A stretch of DNA of 64,000 nucleotides, from assembly GCF_026151345.1 (NCBI RefSeq), contig NZ_JAMQPR010000001.1, positions 1,656,231 through 1,720,230 on the forward strand, given 5' to 3'. The first letter of the stretch is position 1, and every line of letters begins with the position of its first letter. Of this stretch, positions 8,626-19,012 are shown piece after piece. Origin of the DNA: Leptospira paudalimensis (GTDB lineage Bacteria > Spirochaetota > Leptospiria > Leptospirales > Leptospiraceae). The notes under the pieces were generated by a model that was not told where the DNA came from, searched no databases, and saw only the letters and a program-made list of their open reading frames with translations. The translations under genes and the position numbers were made by a program.

Positions 8626-9098
8626 TCCGAATCTCCTAATTTTTGAGCCAAATAGTTTTGTAAACCAATGGATTCTATGAGCGATACTTGAGTCTCAATC
8701 CAATCAATGTGTTCTTCTTCCGAGACAAGAATTTTCTCCAAAAGTTCTCTTGTTCCATTGTCTTTACTTGCCACACATATATCAATCCCACGGTTCAATC
8801 GTTCTACAGCATTGTATTCCAATTGTAAGTCATGTTGTAACATCTCGGGAACTGTTTGGCCTACATTGATTTTCATGTATTTTTGTAAGTCAGGGATACC
8901 ATCAAAATAGAGAATACGCTCCATGATTTCGTCAGCATGTTTCATTTCTTCGATGGATTCTTTTCTGAGATACTCGGCAAGTTCCATGTATCCCCAGTTT
9001 TTGCATAATTTTGCGTGTATGAAATACTGATTGATGGCTGTGAGTTCCGCAGATAGAACTTCTGCTAATATGTCGATTACTTCTTTTTTTCCCTTCAT
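8622..9098 (-). CDS. bfr: Bacterioferritin
   Basis: Stores iron as a 24-subunit haem-containing shell. 158 residues, as usual. All ferroxidase ligands fall at the canonical numbers: E18, E51, H54, E94, E127, H130, with Y25 nearby and the haem ligand M52. Start ATG 9098 follows GAGGTTACCCAT, a fair ribosome-binding site; the longer in-frame form to 9197 would run into the divergent thiolase gene and is rejected. Its end overlaps the probable beginning of the methyltransferase frame. Confidence 0.95.
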   Translation of the reverse strand: MKGKKEVIDILAEVLSAELTAINQYFIHAKLCKNWGYMELAEYLRKESIEEMKHADEIMERILYFDGIPDLQKYMKINVGQTVPEMLQHDLQLEYNAVERLNRGIDICVASKDNGTRELLEKILVSEEEHIDWIETQVSLIESIGLQNYLAQKLGDSE

Positions 9099-9130
9099 AT
9101 GGGTAACCTCAAATTCTCGGTTCAATTGGA

Positions 9131-9159
9131 AAGATAATTGGTTTTCATAGAATAGGCAA
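9131..9159 (-). promoter_or_regulatory. Candidate promoter of bfr
   Basis: On the minus strand TTGCCT (9159-9154) and TATCTT (9136-9131) are separated by 17 bases, each matching 4 of 6 sigma-70 consensus positions. The leader to the bfr ATG is about 30 bases. No clear Fur or PerR box was seen. Confidence 0.35.
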
Positions 9160-9176
9160 GCGGAAACTATATTCGA

Positions 9177-10277
9177 ATGAAGAAAGTTTACATTCACAAT
9201 CCATCAATGAGTGTATTTGGTAAACACAAAGGATCACAACTCGATTTGTCCTCTGTTACCGCAAAACAATCTGTACATGAGTTTCAATCTCACAAAATTC
9301 AATTCATCATTTATGCAAGTTTTTCACCTGATTCTTATAACCAGGAATTTCACCTTTCAGCAAAAATTGCTGCCAGGTTAGGACTAAAAGATCTTTATTC
9401 CATTCGAATGGAAACTGCATCTTCTTCCGGTGCGGCAGCCTTCCAGTTGGGAGTGAATTTGATTCTCAGTGGTCGGTTTGATCATGGTCTTGTGATCGCA
9501 ACAGAACTCATGTCACAACTGAACCGAGAAGAAAGTAATTTATTGTTAGGTTCTGTCCTCTCCGATTCACAACGGAAACTAGGAATGTCAATGGCACAAG
9601 GTGGTGCCATGATCACAAACCAATACCTACATCAGTATGGGTACGAGGCCGAGGATTTGTTTGCCATCGCGAAAAAACTACATGACAATGGGTTACAAAA
9701 TCCAAAGGCACATATCAAAAAAAATCTAACCCTGGAAGAATACAAAAACCAACCTAAGATTTCAAGCCCACTTGGGCTTTATGATATCTCTCCCTTATCT
9801 GATGGATCAGCAGCTCTCATCTTATCCAAGGATCCTAGTTCGGTTTCTGTCAGAGGAATGGGTTCTGGTTTGTCTCCTTTCCTATCTAGTGCTGAGCCCA
9901 GTTTTTTAGCCAATCGGATTGCCTTTGCCAAGGCCTATGAAGAGGCAGGAGTGGGGCCAAATGACATCCATTTTGCGGAGTTACACGATGCATTTACTCC
10001 ATTTGAGCTTGTAGGTGCCGAAGATGCAGGATTTTTCAAACGGGGAGAGGCCTTATTCCAGGTAAAAGCTGGTCTCACTCACCCAAAGGGCAAATTACCG
10101 ATCAATGCTTCCGGTGGGCTTAAATCCCGGGGTCACCCCGTCGGAGCATCGGGACTTGCTCAAATTGTGGAACTTTGTAGGTTCTTTTCTGAATGGCCTG
10201 AAAAGCGGTTGGCAGTAGCACAAAGTATAGGTGGACTAGCTACAAACAACTTTGTGTCGATATTAGAAAGAGTCTGA
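9177..10277 (+). CDS. Thiolase-fold protein lacking the catalytic cysteine
   Basis: 366 residues, resembling SCP2-type thiolases: ELHDAFTPFE, the glycine-rich PINASGGLKSRGHPVGASG with the active-site His, and a C-terminal GGLATNNF. The nucleophile motif E-x-A-C-x-S-G is here E79-T-A-S-S-S-G85, so the acylated Cys is Ser82 (codon TCT). The second, proton-relay Cys region near the C-terminus reads AQSIGG, also without Cys. Classical thiolysis or Claisen condensation is therefore doubtful; it may bind acyl-CoA or act as a non-catalytic partner. The next gene starts inside its stop codon (TGATG), so the two are coupled. Confidence 0.8.
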   Translation: MKKVYIHNPSMSVFGKHKGSQLDLSSVTAKQSVHEFQSHKIQFIIYASFSPDSYNQEFHLSAKIAARLGLKDLYSIRMETASSSGAAAFQLGVNLILSGRFDHGLVIATELMSQLNREESNLLLGSVLSDSQRKLGMSMAQGGAMITNQYLHQYGYEAEDLFAIAKKLHDNGLQNPKAHIKKNLTLEEYKNQPKISSPLGLYDISPLSDGSAALILSKDPSSVSVRGMGSGLSPFLSSAEPSFLANRIAFAKAYEEAGVGPNDIHFAELHDAFTPFELVGAEDAGFFKRGEALFQVKAGLTHPKGKLPINASGGLKSRGHPVGASGLAQIVELCRFFSEWPEKRLAVAQSIGGLATNNFVSILERV

Positions 10278-11338
10278 TGCCTGAAAAAATCCTCATCATC
10301 CAAACCGCTTTCCTTGGCGATTTAATCCTCTCCACCTCCTTTTTTCACGCGGTGAAAATGGAACACAAGGAAAGTGAAATCCATGTGTTAGTGAATTTAG
10401 GAACGGAATCTGTATTAGATCATAATCCTGATATAACGCATGTTTGGTGTCTAGATAAAAAGAAGATCAAAAAGAATCCATTTTTTTTCTTAAAGTTCAT
10501 CCAAAAATTAAGAAAAGAAAAGTTTGATAAAGTATATTCTCCCCATTTTTCCTATCGTTCTAGTTTGATTTCTTTTTTCACAAAGGCTCCCATTCGGATT
10601 GGTTACAAAGAATCTGGATTTTCTTTTTTGCATACCAAGTTGGTCCAAAGACCAAAACAAGGACCACATGAGGTGGAAAAATTATTTTCACTTTTATTTG
10701 AACCGTATGATTTCCCAACTGGAAGAGAAAGAAGGCCCTATTTATATCCTAGCGAGGAAGACGAATCTTCCTATCTTTCCAAACGGACAAAACTTCTCAA
10801 AAACGAAACCGGTTACATTTTAATTGCTCCCTCTTCTTTATGGGAAACCAAACGAATGCCTGAAGAAAAATTTGTGAGTGTCATCACACAAATTTTGAGA
10901 AAAAGAAATGAATCAGTCATTCTCGTAGGAAGTAAGGCAGATGTAGAGATCCAAGATCATATTTTTCGTATGATGAAAACAGAACCTTTGGAAATCAAAG
11001 AAAGAGAGAGGTTACTTTCTTTAGTAGGCCAAACAAGTTTAAAAGAACTTATGGTATGGATTCAAAATGCAACAGCCATCATTTCCAATGATTCAAGTCC
11101 CATTCATTTTGCTTCTGCATTCAATACACCAACGGTTATGATCTACGGTGCAACAATCCCAGAATTTGGTTATGGAAGTTTGTCAGACAAACACCGAATT
11201 TTGCAAGTGAATGGTCTAAACTGTAGACCTTGTGGAATTCATGGTGGAAGGATTTGTCCTGAAGGTCATTTCCGTTGTATGTTAGACCAAAACCCCGTTC
11301 GCATATTTGAAGCACTTGAGGAAGTGATTAAAACATGA
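10277..11338 (+). CDS. Glycosyltransferase family 9 (heptosyltransferase-like)
   Basis: 353 residues. The N-terminus ILIIQTAFLGDLILSTSFF matches the ADP-heptose:LPS heptosyltransferase opening with its catalytic Asp; IAPSSLWETKRMPEEKF and SNDSSPIHFASAFNTPTVMIYG are the nucleotide-sugar-binding blocks of GT9. A Cys-rich tail (NCRPCGIHGG...CPEGHFRC) is usual in this group. It acts at the inner face of the membrane on lipopolysaccharide core or a similar glycan. Start ATG 10277 overlaps the thiolase-like stop by one base. Acceptor sugar unknown. Confidence 0.88.
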   Translation: MPEKILIIQTAFLGDLILSTSFFHAVKMEHKESEIHVLVNLGTESVLDHNPDITHVWCLDKKKIKKNPFFFLKFIQKLRKEKFDKVYSPHFSYRSSLISFFTKAPIRIGYKESGFSFLHTKLVQRPKQGPHEVEKLFSLLFEPYDFPTGRERRPYLYPSEEDESSYLSKRTKLLKNETGYILIAPSSLWETKRMPEEKFVSVITQILRKRNESVILVGSKADVEIQDHIFRMMKTEPLEIKERERLLSLVGQTSLKELMVWIQNATAIISNDSSPIHFASAFNTPTVMIYGATIPEFGYGSLSDKHRILQVNGLNCRPCGIHGGRICPEGHFRCMLDQNPVRIFEALEEVIKT

Positions 11339-12654
11339 AACAACCGCAATTAAAATCCAAAGAATATGATGCTGTTACGTATCAAAAAAGAATCTCTAAA
11401 GTTCAAAAAAAATTAAAAAATGGAGAAATCCTGATTCTTTTTGCGGCAAATCATAAAATTCGTAACCGTGATGTTGAATATAAGTTTAGACAAAACTCAG
11501 ATTTTTATTATCTAACAGGGATTAAAGAAGAAGATTCAATATTGATATTAACATCCGAAACTGTTGGAATGTTTTGTTTGCCAAAGGACAAAGAGAGAGA
11601 GATTTGGACAGGGATTCGCTTGGGAAAAGACAAAATCAAATCCATGTTAGGTTTGAATTTTGTTTATGACTTAAATGATTGGGACAAACAAAAATCTGCA
11701 ATTTTATTAGGAAATCATACTTTATATTATTTTTTTGGTGAAAACCCCGAGAGAGACCGCGAACTATTATTAGAATGTAAAAATTTATCGGAAAGGGCAA
11801 GGGAAGGAAAATTTGGACCACATCGAATTGAACATCCCAATTTTTTACATGAAGAACGTCTCACCAAATCAAAAGAAGAAATTCAAATTTTAAAAAATGC
11901 AGCCGAAATTACCAAACTTGGGCATATGCGAATCATGCGAGAAAGTAAACCTGGTATGTACGAATATGAACTGGAAGCCTTACTCGAACAAGAATACTTA
12001 AAGTATGGCTCCATTGGAGGAGGGTATGGACATATTGTAGCATCTGGTAAAAATGCATGTATTTTACATTATGTAAACAATGATGACAAACTCTTGGATG
12101 GAGATTTGGTTCTCGTTGATTCTGGTGCTGAATGGAATTATTATACGGCTGACGTAACTCGCGTTTTCCCTGTCGGTAAAAAATTTTCCGAATCACAAAA
12201 GATGATATATGAAGTAGTTTTGTATGCACAAAAAAATGCAATCCAACATTCAGTTGCAGGTATTCCATTCAATGAAGTCCATGAAAAAACAGTTCGATTT
12301 TTATCAGACTGCCTTAGGGAAATGGGATTTTTAACAGGGAACCTGGATGAAATTTTAGAAAAAGAAACCTACAAGAAGTTTTATATGCATCGCACGGGAC
12401 ATTATTTGGGAATGGATGTACATGATGTGGGAAGGTACTTTTTAGAAGGTAAATCAAGGCCTTTAAAAGACGGTCAAGTTGTCACTGTAGAACCAGGATT
12501 GTATTTTGATCCAAAGGATGAATCGATTCCAAAAGAGTTTCGTGGGATCGGGATCCGTATTGAAGATGACATTCTCATCAATGGCAAAACTCCTATCAAC
12601 TTAACGGAATCCATTCCAAAGGAAATTTCAGAAATCGAAGCTCTGAAAGCGTAA
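11335..12654 (+). CDS. pepP: Xaa-Pro aminopeptidase (aminopeptidase P, M24B)
   Basis: Removes N-terminal residues preceding proline in the cytoplasm. 439 residues: an AMP_N domain (about 10-150) and a pita-bread catalytic domain. Metal ligands are D262 and D273 (VDSGAEWNYYTADVTR), H356 (HRTGHYLG), E386 (VEPGLY) and E410 (GIRIEDD). Start overlaps the glycosyltransferase stop by 4 bases. Length and motif order fit E. coli PepP. Confidence 0.93.
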   Translation: MKQPQLKSKEYDAVTYQKRISKVQKKLKNGEILILFAANHKIRNRDVEYKFRQNSDFYYLTGIKEEDSILILTSETVGMFCLPKDKEREIWTGIRLGKDKIKSMLGLNFVYDLNDWDKQKSAILLGNHTLYYFFGENPERDRELLLECKNLSERAREGKFGPHRIEHPNFLHEERLTKSKEEIQILKNAAEITKLGHMRIMRESKPGMYEYELEALLEQEYLKYGSIGGGYGHIVASGKNACILHYVNNDDKLLDGDLVLVDSGAEWNYYTADVTRVFPVGKKFSESQKMIYEVVLYAQKNAIQHSVAGIPFNEVHEKTVRFLSDCLREMGFLTGNLDEILEKETYKKFYMHRTGHYLGMDVHDVGRYFLEGKSRPLKDGQVVTVEPGLYFDPKDESIPKEFRGIGIRIEDDILINGKTPINLTESIPKEISEIEALKA

Positions 12655-12671
12655 CGATTTTATTTCGGATC

Positions 12672-13133
12672 ATGCCAAGAGAACTTCCAAAACGGTTTCG
12701 CTCCGTTCGTTATTTTGATCGTATTAGTTCAGAAATTGCTGATATTGTTCGCATCGAAATGGAGAAGTTAGGTTATCCAGGTCTCACTACCTCTCATTTT
12801 GAAATATTAACGTTTTTGATTCGAACATCGAAACCTATCAATATGACCCAAATCGCCAAAACAATTGAAAAGACAAAACCAACGTGTACGGTCCTCGTGA
12901 ATCGATTGGTGAAAGAAGGCCTTGTGGATCGAAATCCGTCTCCTAGTGATGGAAGGGAATGGGCAATTTTACTTTCAAGGGATGGAAAAAAAATTCGGAA
13001 AAAAATCGTAACCATTTCCGCAAAATTATTATCCCTTCAAACTTGGGGGATTTCAAAAGAAAACGAGGATATTTTATACCCTATCCTCGATGAAATTTAT
13101 AAACACATCCGAGACCGAAAGGGAATCGTTTGA
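12672..13133 (+). CDS. MarR-family transcriptional regulator
   Basis: 153 residues with the winged-helix layout: a dimerisation helix (IADIVRIEMEKLG), ALTTSHFEIL-like helix, MTQIAKTIEKTKPTCTVLVNRLVKEGLVDRNPSPSDGREWAILLS containing recognition helix and the wing DGRE motif, then a C-terminal dimer helix. It follows pepP by 17 bases and is probably in that operon. A near-perfect 22-bp palindrome at 13908-13929 in front of the convergent enoyl-CoA hydratase-like gene is a plausible target. Ligand unknown. Confidence 0.88.
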   Translation: MPRELPKRFRSVRYFDRISSEIADIVRIEMEKLGYPGLTTSHFEILTFLIRTSKPINMTQIAKTIEKTKPTCTVLVNRLVKEGLVDRNPSPSDGREWAILLSRDGKKIRKKIVTISAKLLSLQTWGISKENEDILYPILDEIYKHIRDRKGIV

Positions 13134-13137
13134 ATGT

Positions 13138-13896
13138 TTAGGATGTAAACACAGGCCTTCTGACTTCAACTGAGGCTGAGATGCCTTCTTTTGCGTCAGG
13201 TGATTGGATACTTGCAATCGTATTTTTTACATCTTCTTTTACCAGATCAAGTAAAGGTTTGTGAACACTTAAAATTCCTTTTTTTGTATCTCTCATTGCT
13301 GAGAAGGAATTTTTTTTCAGTTTGGTTTGTAAAGACTTCGACTTCTTTTTCAAATCATCTTCTGTTTCTGAAATTTCTTCAAATAAGGTAGGATACTCCT
13401 TTGCTTTAAAAGCATCACCGAGTAACACATGACGTTTTGCTAAATCATAACCAACGGCTTCCCCCATCAGTGCATATACAAAAGAAGGTACTTGGATTCC
13501 AATTTTCACTTCAGGTAATCCAAAACGAATGTCTGAAGTGGCAAAACGATAATCACAAACTAGAGCAAGCATCGCACCATACCCTAACGCATGCCCTGAA
13601 ACTTCCGCAATGGTAGGCATCGGTAATTGGTAAATTTCAGTGAGGTTGTGATAAAATAGTTCTAAAAATGGAGCAAGATCTTTTGACATATCCATTGAAC
13701 TAACAGTTGTCAAGTCTAGACCTAATGAAAAAGATCCTGCAGAAGTACTTCTTAAAACTACAACCTTTGCTTTTGAATCTTTTGCTTGTTGGATTGATTG
13801 TTTTAATGCCAAAAAAGACTCATTGGAAAAGCTGTTCTTGTCATTAATCCCAAGTTGAATGATTCCGATTCCATCATTCAGTTCAAAACTTATCAT
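13138..13896 (-). CDS. Enoyl-CoA hydratase/isomerase family protein
   Basis: 252 residues of crotonase fold. Oxyanion-hole residues lie in SFSLGLDL and in SGHALGYGAML. The second catalytic Glu is present in FGLPEVKIGI, but the first, normally in the GG..E helix, is replaced (GYGAMLAL), so isomerase or another crotonase activity is as likely as hydration. It ends 4 bases from the convergent MarR gene and starts 12 bases from a palindromic operator, suggesting repression by that regulator. Confidence 0.83.
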   Translation of the reverse strand: MISFELNDGIGIIQLGINDKNSFSNESFLALKQSIQQAKDSKAKVVVLRSTSAGSFSLGLDLTTVSSMDMSKDLAPFLELFYHNLTEIYQLPMPTIAEVSGHALGYGAMLALVCDYRFATSDIRFGLPEVKIGIQVPSFVYALMGEAVGYDLAKRHVLLGDAFKAKEYPTLFEEISETEDDLKKKSKSLQTKLKKNSFSAMRDTKKGILSVHKPLLDLVKEDVKNTIASIQSPDAKEGISASVEVRRPVFTS

Positions 13897-13907
13897 ATTT
13901 CCCTCGA

Positions 13908-13929
13908 ATTGGTTAGATATCTAACTAAT
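13908..13929. promoter_or_regulatory. Palindromic operator upstream of the enoyl-CoA hydratase-like gene
   Basis: GTTAGATATCTAAC (13912-13925) is a perfect 14-bp palindrome and extends to 22 bp (13908-13929) with one mismatched pair. Size and dyad symmetry suit a MarR dimer, and a MarR gene lies on the other side of the target gene. It sits just upstream of the ATG, where it would block transcription. Confidence 0.6.
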
Positions 13930-13960
13930 AACGAAATGGGATATAAAAGCAAGGAGAAAT

Positions 13961-15142
13961 TTATGAAAAATCTTGGAGGTAAGTGTGAATGACTTCCTTC
14001 ATAACGGCAAGGCCAATGGGAAGTGCATCTTCGTCAAAATCGAAAAAGGAACTATGATGAGGATGGATAAAACCTTTTTTCTCATTTCTAGACCCGATGA
14101 AAAAATAACAGCCAGGTTTTTGCATCAAAAAAGCAGAAAAATCCTCTCCACCCATGGTACGAGTATTTTCTTCCGTTAGACAATTATCACCCAGAACTGA
14201 CTTGGCAGCTTTTCGGACGACATCAGCCATCACTGGGTCATTGATCGTTGGTTTGTCAATTCGTTTGTAATCCAAACGAATTTTGGCTCCAAAACCAGAA
14301 CCTACTTGTTCTACCAATTGTTTCATTCGTTCCGGGATCATGTCGTAAACAGATTTTGAATAGGTACGAACCGTTCCGTGTAAAACTGCAGTTTCGGGAA
14401 TTACATTAAATGCATTCCCAGAATGGAAGGATCCCACTGTCACAACACAAGGTTCCAAAGGATCTACATTCCTTGAAACTAAAGTTTGTAAGGCGGTAAC
14501 TAAATGACTACCAACAAGAATTGGATCTACAGTGTGTTGTGGCATCGCTCCGTGTCCAGAGGTACCTTCAACGGTAATTTTGAATTCGTCAACGGAAGCC
14601 ATCATGGTTCCATTCACAACTCCCACTTTTCCTAAATCAATATGGTTCCAAACATGGAGTGCAAAAACAGAATCAACATTGTATCTTTCTAAGATGCCGG
14701 ATTCAATCATTCTATCAGCACCAGATCCACCTTCTTCTGCTGGTTGGAAACAGAGTAGAACTCTGCCTTTCGGTACAAAACTTGAAAAATCTTTTTTTAG
14801 ATCAGAAGCTAACGCGAGTAAGATACTTGTATGCCCATCATGTCCACAGGCATGCATTTTCCCTTCATTTTTACTTTTATAATTGTGAACATTTTCTTCA
14901 TGGATAGGTAGGGCATCCATGTCTGCACGTACCAAAATGGTTTTTCCTGGTTTTCCAGAATCAAACAATGCAACAAGACCAGTTTCCGCAATTCCTTCTT
15001 CGACAGTAAAACCTAAGGATTCTAAATGTTTTTTTGCAAAACTTGCAGTCTCTTTTTCTTCATATTTGAGTTCTGGATTTTGATGGAAGGTACGGCGGTA
15101 CAATACCATTTCATCTTTTCTATGTGTTGGAAACGATTTCAT
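13961..15142 (-). CDS. M20D-family amidohydrolase (N-acyl-amino-acid/hippurate hydrolase-like)
   Basis: 393 residues. Metal-binding blocks are [20 protein letters not shown] and, at the C-terminus, [22 protein letters not shown] is also diagnostic. It hydrolyses an acyl group from an amino acid or a related amide, using two metal ions, in the cytoplasm. The start overlaps the tolC-like stop by 4 bases, so it is read from the same transcript. Could instead act on indole-acetyl-amino acids or N-acetyl-diaminopimelate; substrate cannot be read. Confidence 0.88.
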   Translation of the reverse strand: MKSFPTHRKDEMVLYRRTFHQNPELKYEEKETASFAKKHLESLGFTVEEGIAETGLVALFDSGKPGKTILVRADMDALPIHEENVHNYKSKNEGKMHACGHDGHTSILLALASDLKKDFSSFVPKGRVLLCFQPAEEGGSGADRMIESGILERYNVDSVFALHVWNHIDLGKVGVVNGTMMASVDEFKITVEGTSGHGAMPQHTVDPILVGSHLVTALQTLVSRNVDPLEPCVVTVGSFHSGNAFNVIPETAVLHGTVRTYSKSVYDMIPERMKQLVEQVGSGFGAKIRLDYKRIDKPTINDPVMADVVRKAAKSVLGDNCLTEENTRTMGGEDFSAFLMQKPGCYFFIGSRNEKKGFIHPHHSSFFDFDEDALPIGLAVMKEVIHTYLQDFS

Positions 15143-16830
15143 AATTTATCTGTTTCGATTTTAGCTCGTTTTTCTACTTCTTCCAAAATGGAATACAAAT
15201 CTAAACCATACTTTTCAAATAGAGAATTTTTAGCTAATTCGTAACGAACTAAGTTGATATTAAAATTAATTTTGGCTTGGGTGACAGCAAGTTCCGTATT
15301 GGCCAAACTATCAAGAGCATTTTTGACATTTACAGCTGTATATCGGCCTTGTCTAAAACGTTCCATGAGTCCGTTATAAAATGTTTCGGTTTCCTTTTTT
15401 GTTTTTTGTAAGTCTTTGAGCAGAGCATGACTTGCAATCAATGCTTCATGTCGAATTGCCATTTCTTGTTCAATTTCTTGTTCTAAGTTTTGAATCTTGA
15501 GTTCATTGATTTTTAAATTAGTTTCGGCATCTCGAATGGCTGCTTTGATTCCCAAATCCCATAATGGATATGACATTTTTAATTCTGCTGTCACTTGAGG
15601 ATACATAAAGGAAGTAACTCCACGTTGTCTTGCTATGAAGTTTTCTTGTGGAGATAAAAAGTTTTGTCCAATCGAACTATAAGAAACAGTTGCCAAAAGA
15701 GAAGGATCATCTTCAGCCAATGCAGTATTTAATGCCAGTTTTGCGATTTCTCTTTCTCTTTTTAGGATTAAATAATCAGTTCTATGTGCTAATGCATACT
15801 CAACATCAGCTTTTATATTAATATTTGTTGGTAAAGTTTCACTTAAATCGGTAACACCTTCAATAGAAGAAGATGTATCAACATTTAGAATGCGAATCAA
15901 ATTTCTTTCTGCTTCAATCCGATCCACTTTTGCTTTTTCAAGTAATGACTGTGTTTTGAGGTAAGCTTGGTTCCATTGGTTTACTTCGAAACCTTCAGAA
16001 AGTCCTAGTCCAGTTTTTCGAAGTGTTAATTTCCGTATTTCCTCAGTATTTTTTGAAACTTTTTCATACGTTGCAATGCGGGAATCAACGATACTCAAAG
16101 ACCAATAATCAACAAGGATTTTGACGACAAGTTGAGTTAAGATATTAATGTAATTTTCCCTGACAAGGAGGGTTTGATTTTTTAATAACTTCTCTTTTTC
16201 TTCTTCGTTTTTACCAAAACTATACTTTAGAAGTTCTTGTGAAAGAGTCGCAGAAATTGCGCCTGTATACATTGGAGGGGCAGCAAGTAAACTTGCAAAT
16301 CCCGACGTAGAAGAATCTGGGTTTTCAAATGCGTTTACGTCAAAACGAATGGTGCTGATTTCTGTTTTAAAATAAGTTCCAGTTTTGAATTGTTTTTCAA
16401 TCCCCGCAGAGATTTTATCTTGTGAACGAATTGTTCCTGCAAAGATGTTATTTCTGTTACTTGGGAATAATTGTTTTGCAGATTGGATACTGGCTAGTGC
16501 CCTCCAAGAATACTTGGATTCATTTTTCCATTCTGGGCTGTCCGCCTTGACAATTTCTAATTTTGCATTTTGTACAATTGTATTGTTTTCAATGACTTGT
16601 TCAATTGCTTGGGAAATCGACAATCTTAGTTTTTTTGGACCTGGCCCTTGCAGAGGTTCCGGAACTACATCACCATTTTCCCACTGGGCTAGTTGCATCC
16701 GTTTGATGTCGTCATCAAAGTCGGAATCTGCTAAAACTGGGAAAGTTAGAAGACTCAAAGATATTAACCAGCTGGTCAACTTTTGAGATTTTGTGAGAAA
16801 ACGTTTGGGGATAAAATTTTGTCTTTTCAA
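15139..16830 (-). CDS. TolC-family outer membrane channel protein
   Basis: About 560 residues. Signal peptide [16 protein letters not shown] followed by an acidic mature start. Two tandem OEP repeats of long amphipathic helices with short strands follow (around residues 75-310 and 340-550); [27 protein letters not shown] at the end is typical of the family. It would form the outer-membrane exit duct of an efflux or type I system; no pump or adaptor gene is adjacent. No ATG is available; TTG 16830 fits the signal peptide best, with TTG 16884 or 16875 as alternatives. TTGACA at 16884 may in fact be a -35 box. Confidence 0.82.
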   Translation of the reverse strand: MKRQNFIPKRFLTKSQKLTSWLISLSLLTFPVLADSDFDDDIKRMQLAQWENGDVVPEPLQGPGPKKLRLSISQAIEQVIENNTIVQNAKLEIVKADSPEWKNESKYSWRALASIQSAKQLFPSNRNNIFAGTIRSQDKISAGIEKQFKTGTYFKTEISTIRFDVNAFENPDSSTSGFASLLAAPPMYTGAISATLSQELLKYSFGKNEEEKEKLLKNQTLLVRENYINILTQLVVKILVDYWSLSIVDSRIATYEKVSKNTEEIRKLTLRKTGLGLSEGFEVNQWNQAYLKTQSLLEKAKVDRIEAERNLIRILNVDTSSSIEGVTDLSETLPTNINIKADVEYALAHRTDYLILKREREIAKLALNTALAEDDPSLLATVSYSSIGQNFLSPQENFIARQRGVTSFMYPQVTAELKMSYPLWDLGIKAAIRDAETNLKINELKIQNLEQEIEQEMAIRHEALIASHALLKDLQKTKKETETFYNGLMERFRQGRYTAVNVKNALDSLANTELAVTQAKINFNINLVRYELAKNSLFEKYGLDLYSILEEVEKRAKIETDKL

Positions 16831-16939
16831 TGGAAACTTTTTAAACCCCTTACAGAGACAAGATGAAAAAATCAATGTTGTCAATCAACCGAAAATGTAA
16901 AAAGCTTGGTCTGGAAAGCTTCTTTTCTGGGAGAACATT

Positions 16940-19012
16940 GTGGCAAATTTGTCTAAAAAACCGAATCGTTTGGTTCATGAAAAAAGTCCTTATTTGTTAC
17001 AACATGCACACAACCCAGTAGATTGGTTTCCATGGGGTCCGGAAGCCTTCGAAAAAGCAGTTAAGGAAGACAAAGTCATCCTATTATCCATTGGTTATTC
17101 CACTTGCCACTGGTGCCATGTGATGGAACGCGAATCCTTCGAAGATGAATCCACAGCAGAAGTTTTAAACCGAGATTTTGTATGCATCAAGTTAGACAGA
17201 GAAGAACGTCCCGACATAGATAAAATTTATATGGATGCATTACATGCGATGGGTACCCAAGGCGGATGGCCTCTCAATATGTTTTTGACTCCAGAAAAAG
17301 AACCCATCCTTGGGGGAACTTACTTCCCACCTGAAAACAAGTATGGGAAACGAAGTTTTAAAGAAGTCCTAAAACTTGTAATCCAGGCTTGGACCCACCA
17401 GAAAGGGGAACTTTTACAAGCAGCGAAGGACCTTACGATTTACTTAAAAGAGAATGAAACACGAACCAATGCTGGACAAGTTCCTGAAAAACAAATTCTC
17501 ACACAAAATTTCAATCGATACATCCAAGTATACGATAAGGATTATTTTGGTTTCAAAACAAATTCTGTTAATAAATTTCCGCCGAGTATGGCACTTAGTT
17601 TTTTACTCGATTATTACATGATTGAAAAAGACAATCGTGCTTTGGAAATGGCATTTAATACATCGTATGCCATGAAATCGGGTGGAATTTACGATCAAGT
17701 TGGCGGAGGAATTTGTCGTTATGCGACAGACAACGAATGGTTGGTTCCGCATTTTGAAAAAATGTTGTACGACAACTCTTTGTTTGTCGAAAGTTTGGCA
17801 AAACTATACCGAATCACAAACGAAACTTTCTTTTTAGAAACGATACAAGAGATCATCTCTTATATCGAGAGGGATATGCGCCTGAATGTAGGTGGAATCG
17901 CTAGTGCAGAGGATGCAGACTCTGAAGGAGAAGAAGGTAAATTTTATGTTTGGAAAGAAAATGAAATCAAATCCTTAGTTTCCGATGAAGAAATCCTGAA
18001 TTTCTGGAATGTAACGGAAGAAGGAAATTTCGAACACAATCAAAATATACTCCATGTTTATTTTAAAGGAAAAAACCCCTTCCTTGACGGAATCCAATTC
18101 AAAAACGATTTTAAAGAACGGATACAGAAAACAAAAGAGGTTTTATTAGAAAGTAGGAACACAAGAATTCGTCCGTTACGTGATGATAAAATTTTAACAT
18201 CATGGAATTGTTTGTGGATCCGTGCCTTACTTGCAAGTTACGAAGTGACTGGTGAAACCAAATACCTAAACCAAGCAAAAGAAATTTACCAATTCATTCT
18301 TACGTATTTGGTCAAAGAAGATGGCTCCGTTTTACGAAGATTTCGAGATGGGGAAACCAAATACTTCGGAACTTTATCCGATTATTCTGAGTTGATTTGG
18401 GTATGTCTTCGTTTATTTCAGTTAGATGGTGGCATCCATTACTTCGATAAAGGAATTCAAATTTGGGAATACTTAGAGAAATATTTTTTATCAAATGTGG
18501 GACCATATTACGAATCCTATGAGGGGAATGAAGACTTAATTGTACGTACGATTGAAGGTTACGACGGTGTGGAACCTTCCGGAAATTCTACAATCTTACA
18601 TTGTTTCTATTTTTTAAATTCTTTGGGTTATTTAAATGGAAAATTGGAAACCAAAGCAAATTCTATCTTCTCTTATTTTTTACCAGAACTCACTCAAAAC
18701 TCACTCAGTTATCCTTCCATGGTTTCCGCATTTCTAAAATTCCAAACTCCATCGAAAGAAGTTCTCGTGGTTTACAAAAACCAATCAGAAGACATTGTCA
18801 AAAACATTCGAATGCAATTAAGCCAAATCAAAGATCCGGCTCTTGTTTGGTGTGTCCTCAGTGAGGAAGAATGTCGTTCTTTGGAAAACAGATTGGGTCT
18901 GTTACAAGGAAGAGATGCGGGTAATGGAATTCGTTATTACGTTTGTCAAAATTTCCATTGTGAATTGCCAAAAGACAATTGGGAAGAAACCTTACAACTT
19001 ATATCGCAATAA
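16940..19012 (+). CDS. DUF255 / YyaL-SSP411 family thioredoxin-fold protein
   Basis: 690 residues, GTG start after GGGAG. The N-terminal thioredoxin-like domain carries C56-H-W-C59 in [15 protein letters not shown], followed by [22 protein letters not shown] and GGTYFPP, all strongly conserved in this family. The remaining 500 residues form an alpha/alpha six-barrel resembling sugar epimerases ([30 protein letters not shown]). Function in bacteria is not established. Its end overlaps the convergent rsfS end by 14 bases. Confidence 0.88.
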   Translation: MANLSKKPNRLVHEKSPYLLQHAHNPVDWFPWGPEAFEKAVKEDKVILLSIGYSTCHWCHVMERESFEDESTAEVLNRDFVCIKLDREERPDIDKIYMDALHAMGTQGGWPLNMFLTPEKEPILGGTYFPPENKYGKRSFKEVLKLVIQAWTHQKGELLQAAKDLTIYLKENETRTNAGQVPEKQILTQNFNRYIQVYDKDYFGFKTNSVNKFPPSMALSFLLDYYMIEKDNRALEMAFNTSYAMKSGGIYDQVGGGICRYATDNEWLVPHFEKMLYDNSLFVESLAKLYRITNETFFLETIQEIISYIERDMRLNVGGIASAEDADSEGEEGKFYVWKENEIKSLVSDEEILNFWNVTEEGNFEHNQNILHVYFKGKNPFLDGIQFKNDFKERIQKTKEVLLESRNTRIRPLRDDKILTSWNCLWIRALLASYEVTGETKYLNQAKEIYQFILTYLVKEDGSVLRRFRDGETKYFGTLSDYSELIWVCLRLFQLDGGIHYFDKGIQIWEYLEKYFLSNVGPYYESYEGNEDLIVRTIEGYDGVEPSGNSTILHCFYFLNSLGYLNGKLETKANSIFSYFLPELTQNSLSYPSMVSAFLKFQTPSKEVLVVYKNQSEDIVKNIRMQLSQIKDPALVWCVLSEEECRSLENRLGLLQGRDAGNGIRYYVCQNFHCELPKDNWEETLQLISQ

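Noticed and set aside
9099..9197. Longer N-terminus for bacterioferritin
   Set aside because: All canonical residue numbers fit a start at 9098, and the extension overlaps the divergent thiolase-like gene.
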